Shown here one piece after another: positions 9,192 to 18,475 of a DNA stretch of 64,000 nucleotides. The notes under the pieces were generated by a model. It saw only the letters and a program-made list of their open reading frames with translations. It had not been told where the DNA came from and made no database searches. Made by a program: the position numbers and the translations under genes. Each line of letters begins with the position of its first letter. Positions within the stretch are counted from its first letter, which is position 1. The stretch lies in NCBI GenBank assembly GCA_020072815.1, contig JAIQGE010000004.1, positions 62,001-126,000 on the forward strand. Reading direction: 5' to 3'. This DNA comes from Terriglobia bacterium (lineage in GTDB: Bacteria; Acidobacteriota; Terriglobia; Terriglobales; Acidobacteriaceae).

Positions 9192-10103
9192 TCAGGAAAC
9201 CTTCGGCTCTCGCCCGCATCCTGTGAAACCCTTGGGTTCGGTCCCGCTGTTGGGATTCGTATAAAAGATGCGTTTCATCGGCGCGATGTCGCACGTAGAC
9301 CCCTCTCGCAGCATCTTCAACTGACCCACCGTCACCGGCGGGTTTGGCAGCAAGGTCTGGACGACCGCTGCTCCGGCGAACATCAGCGGCATGGGCACAT
9401 GCACCGCAGGTTTGCGGACGCCGGCACAGCGCGCAATCTCCGCCAGCACATCATTCAAAGATAGCTCGTCCGCTCCGCCCAACTCGATGGTCTGATTGGT
9501 GGCGGCGTCGGACGTCAGCGCGCGCGCAAAGCACAACGTCACGTCATCAATGTGGATAGGGCGGAACTTCGGTTTGCCGTCGCCCGGCACGGGACGAAAC
9601 AACGGCGCTTTGCGCATGGTGTCCATCATCTGCGTCACAAAGCCGTCGCCGGATCCAAAAATCAGAGACGGCCGCAGGATGCAATACGGAATGCCGCACT
9701 GGCGGACTTCTTCTTCGCCTCGCCACTTGCTGGTCTGGTAGTCGGCCACGCCGCCGGCGCGCGCGCCGATCGCCGACATGTGAATGAACCGTGCAATCCC
9801 GCTGCGCTTGGCTGCTTGCACCACGTGGCGCGTGCCCATGTGATGCACCGCATCAAACGTGTTTTTGCCTTTCTCCACGATGATGCCCACCAGATGGACC
9901 ACCGCATCGCAGCCTTCGATGGCGGCGTCCAGCCCAACGCCGGAGACCACATCGCCGGCGAAGTATTGCACGCCTGTCTGTCCCGGTGTGGCGACCCTCT
10001 TCGGATCACGGACCAGTGCGCGCACGCTGTGACCTTCGCTGAGCAAGCGCTGTAGCATGTGCTGGCCGACAAACCCGGTGCCGCCGGTGAGGAAGACCTT
10101 CAT
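9192..10103 (-). CDS. NAD(P)-binding epimerase-like protein, complex I NDUFA9 family
   Basis: A 303-residue atypical short-chain dehydrogenase. It has an N-terminal Rossmann motif (VFLTGGTGFVGQHMLQRL) and a Tyr-x-x-x-Lys-like region (DYQTSKWRGEEEVR), then RPSLIFGSGDGFV and a substrate-side segment containing RPIHIDDV. This matches the NDUFA9/YfcH-like group, which binds NAD(P) but whose bacterial function is mostly unknown. Complex I genes are not adjacent; a lone nuoB lies 32 kb away. It is transcribed with the BON lipoprotein (144-bp gap). Confidence 0.8.
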   Translation of the reverse strand: MKVFLTGGTGFVGQHMLQRLLSEGHSVRALVRDPKRVATPGQTGVQYFAGDVVSGVGLDAAIEGCDAVVHLVGIIVEKGKNTFDAVHHMGTRHVVQAAKRSGIARFIHMSAIGARAGGVADYQTSKWRGEEEVRQCGIPYCILRPSLIFGSGDGFVTQMMDTMRKAPLFRPVPGDGKPKFRPIHIDDVTLCFARALTSDAATNQTIELGGADELSLNDVLAEIARCAGVRKPAVHVPMPLMFAGAAVVQTLLPNPPVTVGQLKMLREGSTCDIAPMKRIFYTNPNSGTEPKGFTGCGREPKVS

Positions 10104-10195
10104 AGTTCGATTCTAAATCGCCCTATCCCCGCTTGGCCGTGTACTTGTAATTTTGTCCGAGACCCGCCTGATGTGATAAAAGATTCCGTCCCTTT

Positions 10196-10558
10196 ATGTC
10201 CTTGCGAGTCGCACGCGGTGTTTACAATCCGGAGAGCGAGCGCTTCCACTTCTACGTGGCGTTCAAGCCCACGCTTGATCCTACGGCGAGCGAGCGCGGC
10301 GTTGAGTCCAGTTATCCCATAGAGGTGGCCGTCTCCTTGACGGAGACCGGCGAGCTGGCGGACCTGGCCTTTACTTTGCCCGAACCCTGCCGCAACCGCC
10401 GGTGCCTGGACTACGTGGCGCGCACCCACGCGGCCAACGTGGTAGAAGACCGCGTCTTTGTTACCGTCCCCGGCCTGAACGGCGATTCTGTGCTGGAAGC
10501 TCTGGGCACCTTGGAACTCGATGGCGCGGGCAAGATCATGGGCGTGGAGATCAACTAA
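10196..10558 (+). CDS. Conserved hypothetical protein, DUF2283-like ending
   Basis: A 120-residue soluble protein without a signal. I do not recognise it firmly. The last residues (LELDGAGKIMGVEIN) resemble the ending of DUF2283 proteins, where a short strand precedes GxIxGIEI. Three cysteines lie in a compact PCRNRRC segment and near it. The reading frame is typical of the host in codon use. It is followed by a pair of inverted AT-rich repeat arms (10558-10660), not by an operon partner. Confidence 0.55.
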   Translation: MSLRVARGVYNPESERFHFYVAFKPTLDPTASERGVESSYPIEVAVSLTETGELADLAFTLPEPCRNRRCLDYVARTHAANVVEDRVFVTVPGLNGDSVLEALGTLELDGAGKIMGVEIN

Positions 10559-10660
10559 GAGCAATTAGCAAATGGCAATTAGCAACTAGCCAAACCTGCC
10601 CGGACTTGTTCACTGCCCTTGTTTTTGCCAATTGCTAATTGCCAATTGCTATTTGCTACT
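10558..10660. repeat. Facing inverted arms of the GCAATTAGCAAAT family
   Basis: The left arm (10560-10592) is built from AATTAGC/AAATGGC words. The right arm (10626-10659) is its approximate reverse complement, GCCAATTGCTAATTGCC. The two arms are separated by about 33 nt. They would form a long imperfect hairpin in RNA between the DUF2283-like gene and mobA. Confidence 0.7.
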
Positions 10661-10701
10661 TCCTCAGCGGAGCTGGTCATCTGACCGCTACAATTATTCC
10701 A

Positions 10702-11355
10702 ATGGCGAACAATCTCAGCGCTTTCGTCCTTGCCGGCGGCAAGAGCACGCGCATGGGCACGGACAAGGCTGCGCTTGAGCTCGACGGGCGCACGCTGCTG
10801 GAACATGCGCTGGCCACGCTGCGTTCGGTCGCCGGCGACGTCTGCGTCGACATTTGTATTTTGGGATCGCGCCAGCTCTACAAGGACTATGGCGTTGAGG
10901 TCATTGAAGACCTATTCCCCGGGTGCGGGCCTCTCGGCGGCATTCACGCTGCGCTGGCGCTGGCCCGCGCTCCGCTTAACCTGATCATCGCCGTGGACAC
11001 GCCGTTTCTCTCGCCTGAATTTCTCAGGCGACTGGTCCAGCGGGCCGCGGAGTCGTGCGCCGTGGTCACGGCGCCGGAGATCGCCGGATACCGGCAGCCG
11101 CTGTGCGCGGTCTATTCTTTGGATTTTCTGCCCATCGCGGAGCAGGCCCTGCGGAGCGGCAATTACAAAATCGTCCCGCTGTTCCCCGAAGGCAAGACGC
11201 TGGTCATCACAGAAGAACAGATGGCGGTGGCCCAGGCGGCGGATGCAAAGTCGGCGGACACGAAGCCGGCGCGGTTTGCCTTCAACGCCGGGATGTTTGA
11301 CAATCTGAATACGCCGCAGGACCTGGAGCGCGCGCGGCGCAAGAACAAGGACTGA
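10702..11355 (+). CDS. mobA: Molybdenum cofactor guanylyltransferase
   Basis: A protein of about 217 residues that attaches GMP to molybdopterin (bis-MGD pathway, cytoplasm). The N-terminus carries the nucleotidyltransferase signature FVLAGGKSTRMGTDKAAL, then GCGPLGGIHAAL and the metal-site segment AVDTPFLSPEFL. The start at 10702 fits the beginning of the fold; an upstream in-frame start (10639) lies inside the repeat arm. It could instead act on cytidine, but the motif spacing favours MobA. Other molybdenum-linked genes (MOSC, xdhC, mocA-like) lie elsewhere in the window. Confidence 0.85.
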   Translation: MANNLSAFVLAGGKSTRMGTDKAALELDGRTLLEHALATLRSVAGDVCVDICILGSRQLYKDYGVEVIEDLFPGCGPLGGIHAALALARAPLNLIIAVDTPFLSPEFLRRLVQRAAESCAVVTAPEIAGYRQPLCAVYSLDFLPIAEQALRSGNYKIVPLFPEGKTLVITEEQMAVAQAADAKSADTKPARFAFNAGMFDNLNTPQDLERARRKNKD

Positions 11356-11437
11356 AGACGAAAGTCCGCTTCGCGGCAACGCGCCGGGCCAACGAACTCG
11401 CGCACGAGCGCCGAAGTATTTCGTCCCATCACGAACC

Positions 11438-12262
11438 ATGAGCCATCTCCCTGATCACGGACATCCCGAGCACGACCGCCACGGTCACGAAGGTCATGGC
11501 CACGAGCATCCTGAGCCCTACATTGAGTTTCAGCACGTTTCCAAAGCGTTTGGCGACCACGTAGTGCTGGACGACGTAAGCTTCCAGGTTTTTCCCGGCG
11601 AAACCCTGTGCATCCTGGGACGCAGCGGCGTGGGCAAATCGGTTTCACTGCACCACATCATGGGGTTCCTCAAGCCGGATTCCGGGCGGGTGATCGTCGC
11701 CTTCCATGACATCACCAACTCTCCCGAAGCCGAACTGGAGCGCATCCGCAAGAAAGTGACCATGGTCTTCCAGAATGGCGCGCTGTTTGATTCGCTCACC
11801 GTGGGCGAGAACGTCGCTTTCCCGCTGCGCGAGCGCCGCGACTTGGACGAAGAGCAGATCTACCAGATCGTGGACGGCCTGCTGGACATGGTGGGCGTCA
11901 AGCCCATGCGGGATCTTCTCCCGTCTGACCTCTCCACCGGCATGAAGCGCAGCGTGGCCATTGCCCGCGCGCTGTCCGCACAGCCGGAATGCATTCTCTA
12001 CGACGAACCCACCACCATGGTGGACCCCATGATGGCCACCTTGCTGGGTGATCTCATCCAAAAGTTGAAGATGCAGCTCAAGCTCACCAGCATCGTGGTG
12101 ACGCATGACATGCGTCTGGCCAAGAAGCTGGCGGACCGCGTTGTCTTCCTGCACGAAGCGCGGGCCGTTTTCATCGGCACCGTGGCGGAAATGGAAGACT
12201 CGCAGCACGAAGTGGTGCAACAATTCCTGGAATTGGACACGCTGGTGGTGCCCGGCAGGTAA
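11438..12262 (+). CDS. ABC transporter ATPase, MlaF/Ttg2A family, with His-rich N-terminus
   Basis: A 274-residue ATPase of the phospholipid/organic solvent importer type. It has Walker A GRSGVGKS, Q-loop VFQNGALFDSLT, signature LSTGMKRSVAIARAL (Gly to Thr at the second position of LSGG), Walker B CILYDEPTT and switch VTHD. The GALFDSLTVGENVAFPL segment is diagnostic of MlaF. Residues 1-24 hold nine histidines (HGHPEHDRHGHEGHGHEH), which is unusual for the family and may bind metal. The permease mlaE and substrate-binding mlaD genes are not adjacent. It ends 2 bp from the convergent next gene. Confidence 0.88.
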   Translation: MSHLPDHGHPEHDRHGHEGHGHEHPEPYIEFQHVSKAFGDHVVLDDVSFQVFPGETLCILGRSGVGKSVSLHHIMGFLKPDSGRVIVAFHDITNSPEAELERIRKKVTMVFQNGALFDSLTVGENVAFPLRERRDLDEEQIYQIVDGLLDMVGVKPMRDLLPSDLSTGMKRSVAIARALSAQPECILYDEPTTMVDPMMATLLGDLIQKLKMQLKLTSIVVTHDMRLAKKLADRVVFLHEARAVFIGTVAEMEDSQHEVVQQFLELDTLVVPGR

Positions 12263-12263
12263 T

Positions 12264-13010
12264 CTACTTTTTTCTATCCAAGGCCGAGTGGATCGCGGCT
12301 TTTGCAGTCTGTGACAACCGCACTCCGCGGAGAAGTTCGTTGACCATATTGCGCGGCAGCTCGCTGGCAAAGCGGACCACTGAGGCCAGCGGCGTGTTCT
12401 TGTTGGCGATGAGCGCCATCCTGACGTCATTGCGGTAAGACCATTTTCCATGCCGCGCTACGGCGGGCGCTAGAAGCTCTGTCCCGGCTTCCGCCCGCAG
12501 CGCTTTCACAATCCACATCTCGGTCATTTGCGGATTTTGCAGCGCGGCCAGCATGATGCGCTCCTCTTTGTCGGTGAGCAGCGCAGCGGCCACGCGGCCG
12601 GAACTGCGTTTGGACAAGGTGAAGCGTTCGCCGGATGAGATGCTGCCCATCCGCCCGATCACCACTTCTTCGGCGGCGCGCTTCACGTCCGCGGGGACCG
12701 AAGGCGAGAGCGCCACCTGCATCAGCTCAAACGCGTAGAGATGGCGGATGATGGGAACGGAAACGTGGCGCGGCGTGTGCTGGTGCATCACGATGGCCAG
12801 TTGGATCTTGCGCAAACTGGTCAACGATTTCTGCTTGTTGAGGGCTTCCAGGGCTTCGCGCGGAAGGTCAGCGCGATGTAGCAGGGCCAGCGCCAGGTCT
12901 TCGGTCAGGCGCGGGTCGCTGGCCACGGCGGTCAGAACTTCCGGAGAAGACTCATGCACCAGTGCATCGAGCGGCGCGTCTTCCGGCAAATTGAGGTTCG
13001 CGCTCATCAT
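12264..13010 (-). CDS. HEAT-like repeat protein of unknown function
   Basis: A 248-residue cytoplasmic, all-helical protein. It shows recurring helix pairs of HEAT/DUF2336-like type (SSPEVLTAVASDPRLTEDLA, then RIMLAALQNPQMTEMWIVKA, then VRMALIANKNTPLASVVRFA). Repeats of PxxT/S followed by helices, with a pattern of about 35 residues, are visible. No catalytic motif is seen. The function is unknown; such proteins usually bind other proteins. Its stop is 2 bp from that of the convergent MlaF-type gene. Confidence 0.6.
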   Translation of the reverse strand: MMSANLNLPEDAPLDALVHESSPEVLTAVASDPRLTEDLALALLHRADLPREALEALNKQKSLTSLRKIQLAIVMHQHTPRHVSVPIIRHLYAFELMQVALSPSVPADVKRAAEEVVIGRMGSISSGERFTLSKRSSGRVAAALLTDKEERIMLAALQNPQMTEMWIVKALRAEAGTELLAPAVARHGKWSYRNDVRMALIANKNTPLASVVRFASELPRNMVNELLRGVRLSQTAKAAIHSALDRKK

Positions 13011-13050
13011 TTACAAAGTAACGCAGCAAAGTAGCAAAGCAACTAAACCA

Positions 13051-13956
13051 TCACCGTCGTCCGCGTTGTGCCGCAATCTCCAGCGCCCCGGTCACCGGAC
13101 GCACAAAAGTAAAACTGATCGCCGCTTCCGGCAGCAGCTCGCGCATGGCGTCCTTGAAAGCCTGGCGCACCAGGGCTGAGCCTTGCAGAACGCCGCCGGA
13201 GAGGGCCACCGGAACCACACCGCCGCTGGGCCACAGACGTTTGATGACCGCGTCAGCCAGCAAAGCCAGTTCCTTGCCGGCGCGTTCAGTGATTTCGCGA
13301 GCCAGCAGATCGCCGCTCTCGGCTTCGGTGGCGACCACAGCCGCCAGTTCCGCGAACCGTGGCTCGGACGCGTTGGCCATCCGCACTACCTCTTCCGGCG
13401 CCACGCTCCAGCAGTTGGCAATTAGCGGCAGCAAGCTGTTGCTGCGGCCAAGATCGTAGGCGTGCAGCGCGGCGGAGACTGCTTCTTTGCCCACCCAGAA
13501 AGCGGAGCCTTCATCAGAAACGCTGGGCCCCCATCCGCCGGCCCGCGCCGTTTCGCCTTGCTGGTTGCGCCCGAAGGCGATGGATCCGGTGCCGGACACC
13601 ACCAGCACCCCGTGAGAAGTTCCAAACGCGGCGCGGTGGGCGATCACGTGGTCGCCGGCAACATAAATGGTGGCTGCGGGGATGACCTCGCGGATGGTTT
13701 CCTGCGCCCATGTCACGGCTTCCGGCAGCGACGCGCCGGCCATGCCGATGCACACATGCTGTATGTCACGCGGCAGCACGCGCGCGGAGTTGCAGGCGCG
13801 CTGGATGACCTCCTGCAGCACCTGGCGGGCTTTCTCTTTGCCCACGCGCGCCAGTTTGCAGGTTTCGCCGCTGGCCTGGCCAAGCAGCTCCGCGCCGTTG
13901 CTCACGGCGCAGTCAGTCTTGGTGCCTCCAGCATCAATTCCCAGATAAAGTGCCAT
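13051..13956 (-). CDS. BadF/BadG-type kinase, probable N-acetylglucosamine kinase
   Basis: A 301-residue member of the ASKHA ATPase superfamily. It has phosphate-1 motif GIDAGGTKTDCAV, phosphate-2 SGTGSIAFGRN with GGWGPSVSDEGSAFWVGK (typical of eukaryotic-type GlcNAc kinases and relatives), and an adenosine motif near LSGGVL. These enzymes phosphorylate amino sugars scavenged from cell-wall or chitin breakdown. The divergent neighbour is a sodium:solute symporter, so uptake and phosphorylation of the same sugar is a reasonable inference. Glucosamine or another sugar cannot be excluded. Confidence 0.8.
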   Translation of the reverse strand: MALYLGIDAGGTKTDCAVSNGAELLGQASGETCKLARVGKEKARQVLQEVIQRACNSARVLPRDIQHVCIGMAGASLPEAVTWAQETIREVIPAATIYVAGDHVIAHRAAFGTSHGVLVVSGTGSIAFGRNQQGETARAGGWGPSVSDEGSAFWVGKEAVSAALHAYDLGRSNSLLPLIANCWSVAPEEVVRMANASEPRFAELAAVVATEAESGDLLAREITERAGKELALLADAVIKRLWPSGGVVPVALSGGVLQGSALVRQAFKDAMRELLPEAAISFTFVRPVTGALEIAAQRGRR

Positions 13957-14063
13957 GCCCTGTGGTTACTGCATTGTCCCGCAAGTTTTTCTGTTGCTTT
14001 GCACAGTTATACCCAATAATGTTTGCCGGCGCTTGTTCACCCGGCAGGACTCAAGTCTAATTC

Positions 14064-15524
14064 ATGCGATTGCACACGATTGATGCCGCTATTATCGCCG
14101 TTTATTTGATTGGCATTACTTTCTTTGGACTAAGGTTCCGCAAGTCCCAAAGGTCACTCCGCGACTATTTTCTGGCCGACCGCAACATTCCCTGGTGGGC
14201 CATCGGCCTCTCGATTGTGGCCGCGGAAACCAGTACCCTCACGGTCATTGGCACTCCCGGCATCGCCTACGCTGGCACGCTTGGTTTCCTGCAGCTGGTC
14301 ATCGGCTACATGCTGGGACGCGTGGTCATCAGCCTGATTCTGATTCCCCAATATTTTCGCGGAGAAATGTTCACCGCCTACGAACTTATTGACCGCCGTT
14401 TCGGCAAGAAGTTGCACAAGATGACCGCCGGCGTCTTCCTGATCACTCGCGCCGCCGCCGAAGGCGTGCGCGTGTGGGCCGTGTCCATTGTTGTCCACAC
14501 GGCTCTGGGAACCGGCGACATCGGCTCCATCGCTATTGTAATGCTACTCACGCTGATCTACACCTTTGAGGGCGGCATGGCCGCGGTGATTTGGACTGAC
14601 GTTATTCAGATGTTCATCTACGTCGGCGGGACCATTGCCGGTTTCCTGACGTTGACTCACTTGGTTCCCGGGGGATGGCCGGCCATCCACTCGGCCGCCG
14701 CCGAAGCCGGCAAGCTGCAAGTCTTTGATTTCTCCTTCAGCTTCTTCAAGACCTACACGTTCTGGGCAGGGATGATCGGCGGAATGTTCCTTACCACCGC
14801 CAGCCACGGCACCGATCAGCTCATGGTGCAGCGACTGCTCTCCGCCCGCAATGAGCGCGACTCCAAATTTGCTCTGCTCTCCAGCGGCGTGGTCATTTTG
14901 TTTCAATTCACGCTGTTTTTGCTGGTGGGCGTCGGGCTGTGGGTTTTCTATCGCGTGTATCCGCCGGCATCGCCCTTTGCCTCCAACGACTACGTTTTCC
15001 CCACGTTTATCGTTGACCACGTGCCACGCGGCATGGCGGGACTGTTGATCGCGGCGATTCTGGCGGCGGCCATGTCCAACTTGAGCGCCGCCCTCAATTC
15101 GCTGTCTTCCACCACGATGATGGATTTCTACCTGCGCTTCAAGCCGCAGACTACTGACCGCGCTCGCCTGGCGCTCTCCCGCGGCGCCACCATCCTCTGG
15201 TGCGTCGCGCTCTTCGGTCTGGCCTTGGTTTCCCGCCAGAGCCGGACCGTGCTGGTCACCGGGCTCAGCATTGCTTCCGTGGCTTATGGGGGGCTGCTCG
15301 GCGTGTTTCTTCTGGGCGTGCTGACCCGCCGCGCTACGCAAGCCGGCGCCATTGCTGGTATGCTCTGCGGACTGGCTTTGAACGGCTATCTGTGGAAAGG
15401 CACGAACATCGCCTGGACCTGGTACGTGACTTTTGGCGCTACGACAACGTTCGTCGTCGGCTATGCCGTGAGTTTCGTTTTGAACGGCCGAGCAAAACCG
15501 GTGGAGACTGATGGCCACAACTGA
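14064..15524 (+). CDS. Sodium:solute symporter (SSF family)
   Basis: A 486-residue inner-membrane transporter with about 13 hydrophobic segments. It has SSF landmarks: a first helix followed by RKSQRSLRDYFLADRNIPWWAIGLS, then WTDVIQMF in the middle, and AAILAAAMSNLSAALNSLSS (helix with the sodium-site serines and threonines). The substrate is likely a sugar or organic acid. Proximity to the BadF-type kinase suggests an amino sugar, which is inference. It overlaps the next gene by 14 bp, so the two are co-translated. Confidence 0.88.
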   Translation: MRLHTIDAAIIAVYLIGITFFGLRFRKSQRSLRDYFLADRNIPWWAIGLSIVAAETSTLTVIGTPGIAYAGTLGFLQLVIGYMLGRVVISLILIPQYFRGEMFTAYELIDRRFGKKLHKMTAGVFLITRAAAEGVRVWAVSIVVHTALGTGDIGSIAIVMLLTLIYTFEGGMAAVIWTDVIQMFIYVGGTIAGFLTLTHLVPGGWPAIHSAAAEAGKLQVFDFSFSFFKTYTFWAGMIGGMFLTTASHGTDQLMVQRLLSARNERDSKFALLSSGVVILFQFTLFLLVGVGLWVFYRVYPPASPFASNDYVFPTFIVDHVPRGMAGLLIAAILAAAMSNLSAALNSLSSTTMMDFYLRFKPQTTDRARLALSRGATILWCVALFGLALVSRQSRTVLVTGLSIASVAYGGLLGVFLLGVLTRRATQAGAIAGMLCGLALNGYLWKGTNIAWTWYVTFGATTTFVVGYAVSFVLNGRAKPVETDGHN

Positions 15525-16932
15525 GATTCCCAAGCCCGGTCTGCTACGCGAACTCAACGTCTGGCATGCCACCGCGATCGTCGTTGGCACCATCATCGGC
15601 AGCGGCATTTTTCGCGTCTCCAGCGAGATGATGAAGGACGTTGGCACGGCAGGCGGCGTTTATCTGGTGTGGATCGTCGGCGGGCTGCTGTCTTTCTTCG
15701 GCGCGCTTACCTATGCCGAGCTCGGCGCCATCAAGCCCTGGGCCGGCGGCGAATACGTTTACATTCGCGACGCCTACGGTTCCCTGCTGGGCTTTCTTTA
15801 TGCTTGGACCTGGTTCCTCATCGCCAAGCCTGCTTCCATTGCCTCCATCACCACCGGTATGGTGGACGTGCTCAGCACGTTCCCGCGCCTCAGTTTTCTC
15901 TCCAGCGTTTTTTTTAGCCTGCCTCTGGGCGGCGCGCATTCTATTGACGTTTCTTACGGCCACTTGGTGGCGATTGCCGCCACCATCCTGATCTCCGCGT
16001 TGAACTATATCGGCGTGAAAAAAGCGGGCGGTTTCCAGTTGGCCCTGACGTCGCTTAAAGTGGTGATGATCGTGGCCATTGTGGCCGTCGGATTCACTGC
16101 GGCTTCCGGAGGCAGGGGCAACTTTCACACCACGTTCCTGGGCGCAAAAGGCGGCATGGCTGGATTCATGGCGGCCCTGGTGGCGGCGCTGTGGGCCTAC
16201 GACGGCTGGAATGACCTCAACATGGTCAGCGGTGAAGTCCGCAATCCCGGACGCAGTATTCCCATCGCGCTGATTGCCGGTGTGGCCCTGGTGGCCGCGC
16301 TGTACATGGGCATGAACGCCGCCATTCAGTACGTGCTGCCGTCGGCGACGATTGCCGCCACCAAAGTTCCCGCGTCGCTGGCCACGCAGATCGCGATTGG
16401 CGCCAGCGGAGCGGCGCTGGTCTCGGCGGGCATGGCGCTCTCCATGCTCGTCACTCTGAACGGCACCATCATGAGCGGCGGCCGCGTACCCTTTGCCGTG
16501 GCGCGTGACGGTTATTTCTTCAAAGCGCTGGCGGAGGTGCATCCGCGCTTTCACACGCCGTCACTGGCGATCATCGTTCAAGCCGTGATGGCGATCATGC
16601 TCTTGTTGGTGGGTGGCGCGTTCAAAGACTTGTTCTCATTAGCGATTTTCGCGGAGTGGCTCTTCTATATGATCGCCGCCAGCACCATCTTTGTCTTCCG
16701 CGTGCGCGAACCAAACACAACGCGTCCTTACCGCACCTGGGGATACCCGGTGGTCCCTGCACTGTTCATCACCGCCGCGGCGATTCTGCTCTATTACACG
16801 TTCATGGACAACGTAAGAAATTCGTTGGCGGGGACGCTGGTGATTCTGGCGGGCGTGCCGGTGTATTGGTGGTTTGCAAAACGACGTTTAACCACAGAGG
16901 ACACAGAGAGCCACAGAGATAAGCCTGTCTAA
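15511..16932 (+). CDS. APC-family amino acid permease; C-terminal tail made from a repeat
   Basis: A 473-residue, 12-helix permease of the LAT-like branch. It has GTIIGSGIFRV in the first helix and YAELGAIKPWAGGEYVYIRD, then WAYDGWNDLN in helix 6 and NGTIMSGGRVPFAVARDG. It should move neutral or aromatic amino acids across the inner membrane. The ATG at 15511 lies inside the end of the symporter gene. The last residues (LTTEDTESHRD) are encoded by the left arm of an intergenic repeat of the AACCACAGAGGACACAGAG family, so the original stop has probably been replaced. Confidence 0.88.
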   Translation: MATTEIPKPGLLRELNVWHATAIVVGTIIGSGIFRVSSEMMKDVGTAGGVYLVWIVGGLLSFFGALTYAELGAIKPWAGGEYVYIRDAYGSLLGFLYAWTWFLIAKPASIASITTGMVDVLSTFPRLSFLSSVFFSLPLGGAHSIDVSYGHLVAIAATILISALNYIGVKKAGGFQLALTSLKVVMIVAIVAVGFTAASGGRGNFHTTFLGAKGGMAGFMAALVAALWAYDGWNDLNMVSGEVRNPGRSIPIALIAGVALVAALYMGMNAAIQYVLPSATIAATKVPASLATQIAIGASGAALVSAGMALSMLVTLNGTIMSGGRVPFAVARDGYFFKALAEVHPRFHTPSLAIIVQAVMAIMLLLVGGAFKDLFSLAIFAEWLFYMIAASTIFVFRVREPNTTRPYRTWGYPVVPALFITAAAILLYYTFMDNVRNSLAGTLVILAGVPVYWWFAKRRLTTEDTESHRDKPV

Positions 16933-16973
16933 CATGCCCAACCACCTCTGTGTTTCTCTGTGCCCTCTGTGGT
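16890..16973. repeat. Facing repeat arms between convergent permease and glgA
   Basis: The left arm (16890-16920, AACCACAGAGGACACAGAG words) faces the right arm (16944-16973, CTCTGTGCCCTCTGTGGT) with a 23-nt centre. The left arm overlaps the 3' end of the permease gene. An RNA hairpin from either direction could end both convergent transcripts. Confidence 0.75.
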
Positions 16974-16987
16974 AAGGACTTCGCAGT

Positions 16988-18475
16988 TCACGCTCTGCTG
17001 AACTCCACCGCGCTTTCGCCCGGCGGAGCGGGCTTCGAACCCGTCAAGCGCTCGTAGACTTTCACATATTCTTTGGCGGACGCGCCCCAGGAAAAATCTT
17101 TCCGCATTCCGTTGATCATTAGCTGCTTCCATTTCGCCTTGTTCTCAAAGGCGCGCAGCGCCTGCTGGATGGCGTTGAGCAGCGCGGGACCGGAGTAGCT
17201 GGTGAACTTGAAGCCGGTTCCCTGCCCGGTCTCCGGATCCCACTGTTCCACCGTGTCGTCCAGGCCGCCGGTGGCGCGGACGATGGGCACCGTCCCGTAT
17301 TTCAGGCTGTACATCTGGTTCAGCCCGCTGGGCTCGTAGCGCGACGGCATCAGAAACATATCGGCCCCGGCTTCAATCTTGTGGGCCAGCACGTTGTCAT
17401 AGGCGATCTTCACGGAAAACTTTCCCGGAAACTGCTTAGCCAGCTTGAGGAAGAGCTCTTCGTATTCCTTGTCACCGCTGCCCAGGATGGTGAAGATCAC
17501 CTGCAGCCATGACAGTTGTCCGGCGATCTCCGCAATCAGGTCAAACCCTTTCTGCGCGGCAAAGCGCGACACAATGCCGATCACCGGCAACGACGCGTCC
17601 GGACTCTCCAGGCCAAACTGGCGCAGCAGATCGTACTTGCAGCCCATTTTGCCTTCCAGTTTGTCCGGGTGATACTGGCAAACGGTGAGCTTGTCCTTGG
17701 CCGGGCTCCACTCCCGGTAATCCACGCCATTCAGAATGCCGGTGAGATTGCCCGCGCGGCTGCGCAGCACGCCCTCCAGGCCAAAGCCGAATTCCGCTGT
17801 CTGGATCTCCTGCACGTAGCGCCGGCTCACCGTGGTGATGTGGTCGGCGGAGGTCAGCGCGCCTTTGAGGAAGTTGACCTTGCCCCAAAACTCCATCTTG
17901 TCAATGGTGAACAGGTCCCAAGGCAGCATGAGCAGCGGAAGCGTGTCTGCGGGGAAGATGCCCTGATAGCCGATGTTGTGGATGGTGAACACCGTGGACG
18001 TGTTGCGATACACCGGATCGTCGGCGTAACTGGTGCGCAGCAGCACGGGGACCAGCGCGGACTGCCAGTCGTGGCAGTGAAAGATGTCCGGCACGCCCAG
18101 GATTTTTGCGGCTTCCAGCACGGCGCGCGAGTAGAGAGCAAAGCGCTCCGCGTTGTCCGGATAATCGCCGGCCGAGGTCCCGTAGAGAGCTTCGCGATCG
18201 AAATATGGCGGGTATTCAATAAAGTAATACTGCACGCCGCTTTGCTTGCCGCCGTCGCGCACGGAGCAGAAGCGGTATTGGTCGTCAAAAGGGATGGTCA
18301 CGCTGGGCAGCACGACTCGGCCGTTGTTGAGCCGCGTCTGCCTGTACTTGGGGAGATAAACCGTAACCGCGTGGCCCAGCTCTGTCAGGGCCTTGGGGAG
18401 CGCGCCCACCACGTCCGCCAGCCCGCCGGTCTTGGAGAACGGCACGCACTCAGACGCGGCAAAGACAATGTTCAT
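16988..18475 (-). CDS. glgA: Glycogen synthase (ADP-glucose, GT5)
   Basis: A 495-residue enzyme that adds glucose from ADP-glucose to the non-reducing ends of alpha-1,4-glucan. The start ATG 18475 has GGAGG 7 nt upstream and gives the canonical N-terminus FAASECVPFSKTGGLADVVG, where KTGG binds the ADP-glucose phosphates. Further family marks are FTIHNIGYQGIF, GILNGVDYREWSPA, GIVSRFAAQKGFDL and the C-terminal SRYEPSGLNQMYSLKYGTVP with the catalytic Glu. Length is typical. No glgC or glgB lies in the window. Confidence 0.95.
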   Translation of the reverse strand: MNIVFAASECVPFSKTGGLADVVGALPKALTELGHAVTVYLPKYRQTRLNNGRVVLPSVTIPFDDQYRFCSVRDGGKQSGVQYYFIEYPPYFDREALYGTSAGDYPDNAERFALYSRAVLEAAKILGVPDIFHCHDWQSALVPVLLRTSYADDPVYRNTSTVFTIHNIGYQGIFPADTLPLLMLPWDLFTIDKMEFWGKVNFLKGALTSADHITTVSRRYVQEIQTAEFGFGLEGVLRSRAGNLTGILNGVDYREWSPAKDKLTVCQYHPDKLEGKMGCKYDLLRQFGLESPDASLPVIGIVSRFAAQKGFDLIAEIAGQLSWLQVIFTILGSGDKEYEELFLKLAKQFPGKFSVKIAYDNVLAHKIEAGADMFLMPSRYEPSGLNQMYSLKYGTVPIVRATGGLDDTVEQWDPETGQGTGFKFTSYSGPALLNAIQQALRAFENKAKWKQLMINGMRKDFSWGASAKEYVKVYERLTGSKPAPPGESAVEFSRA

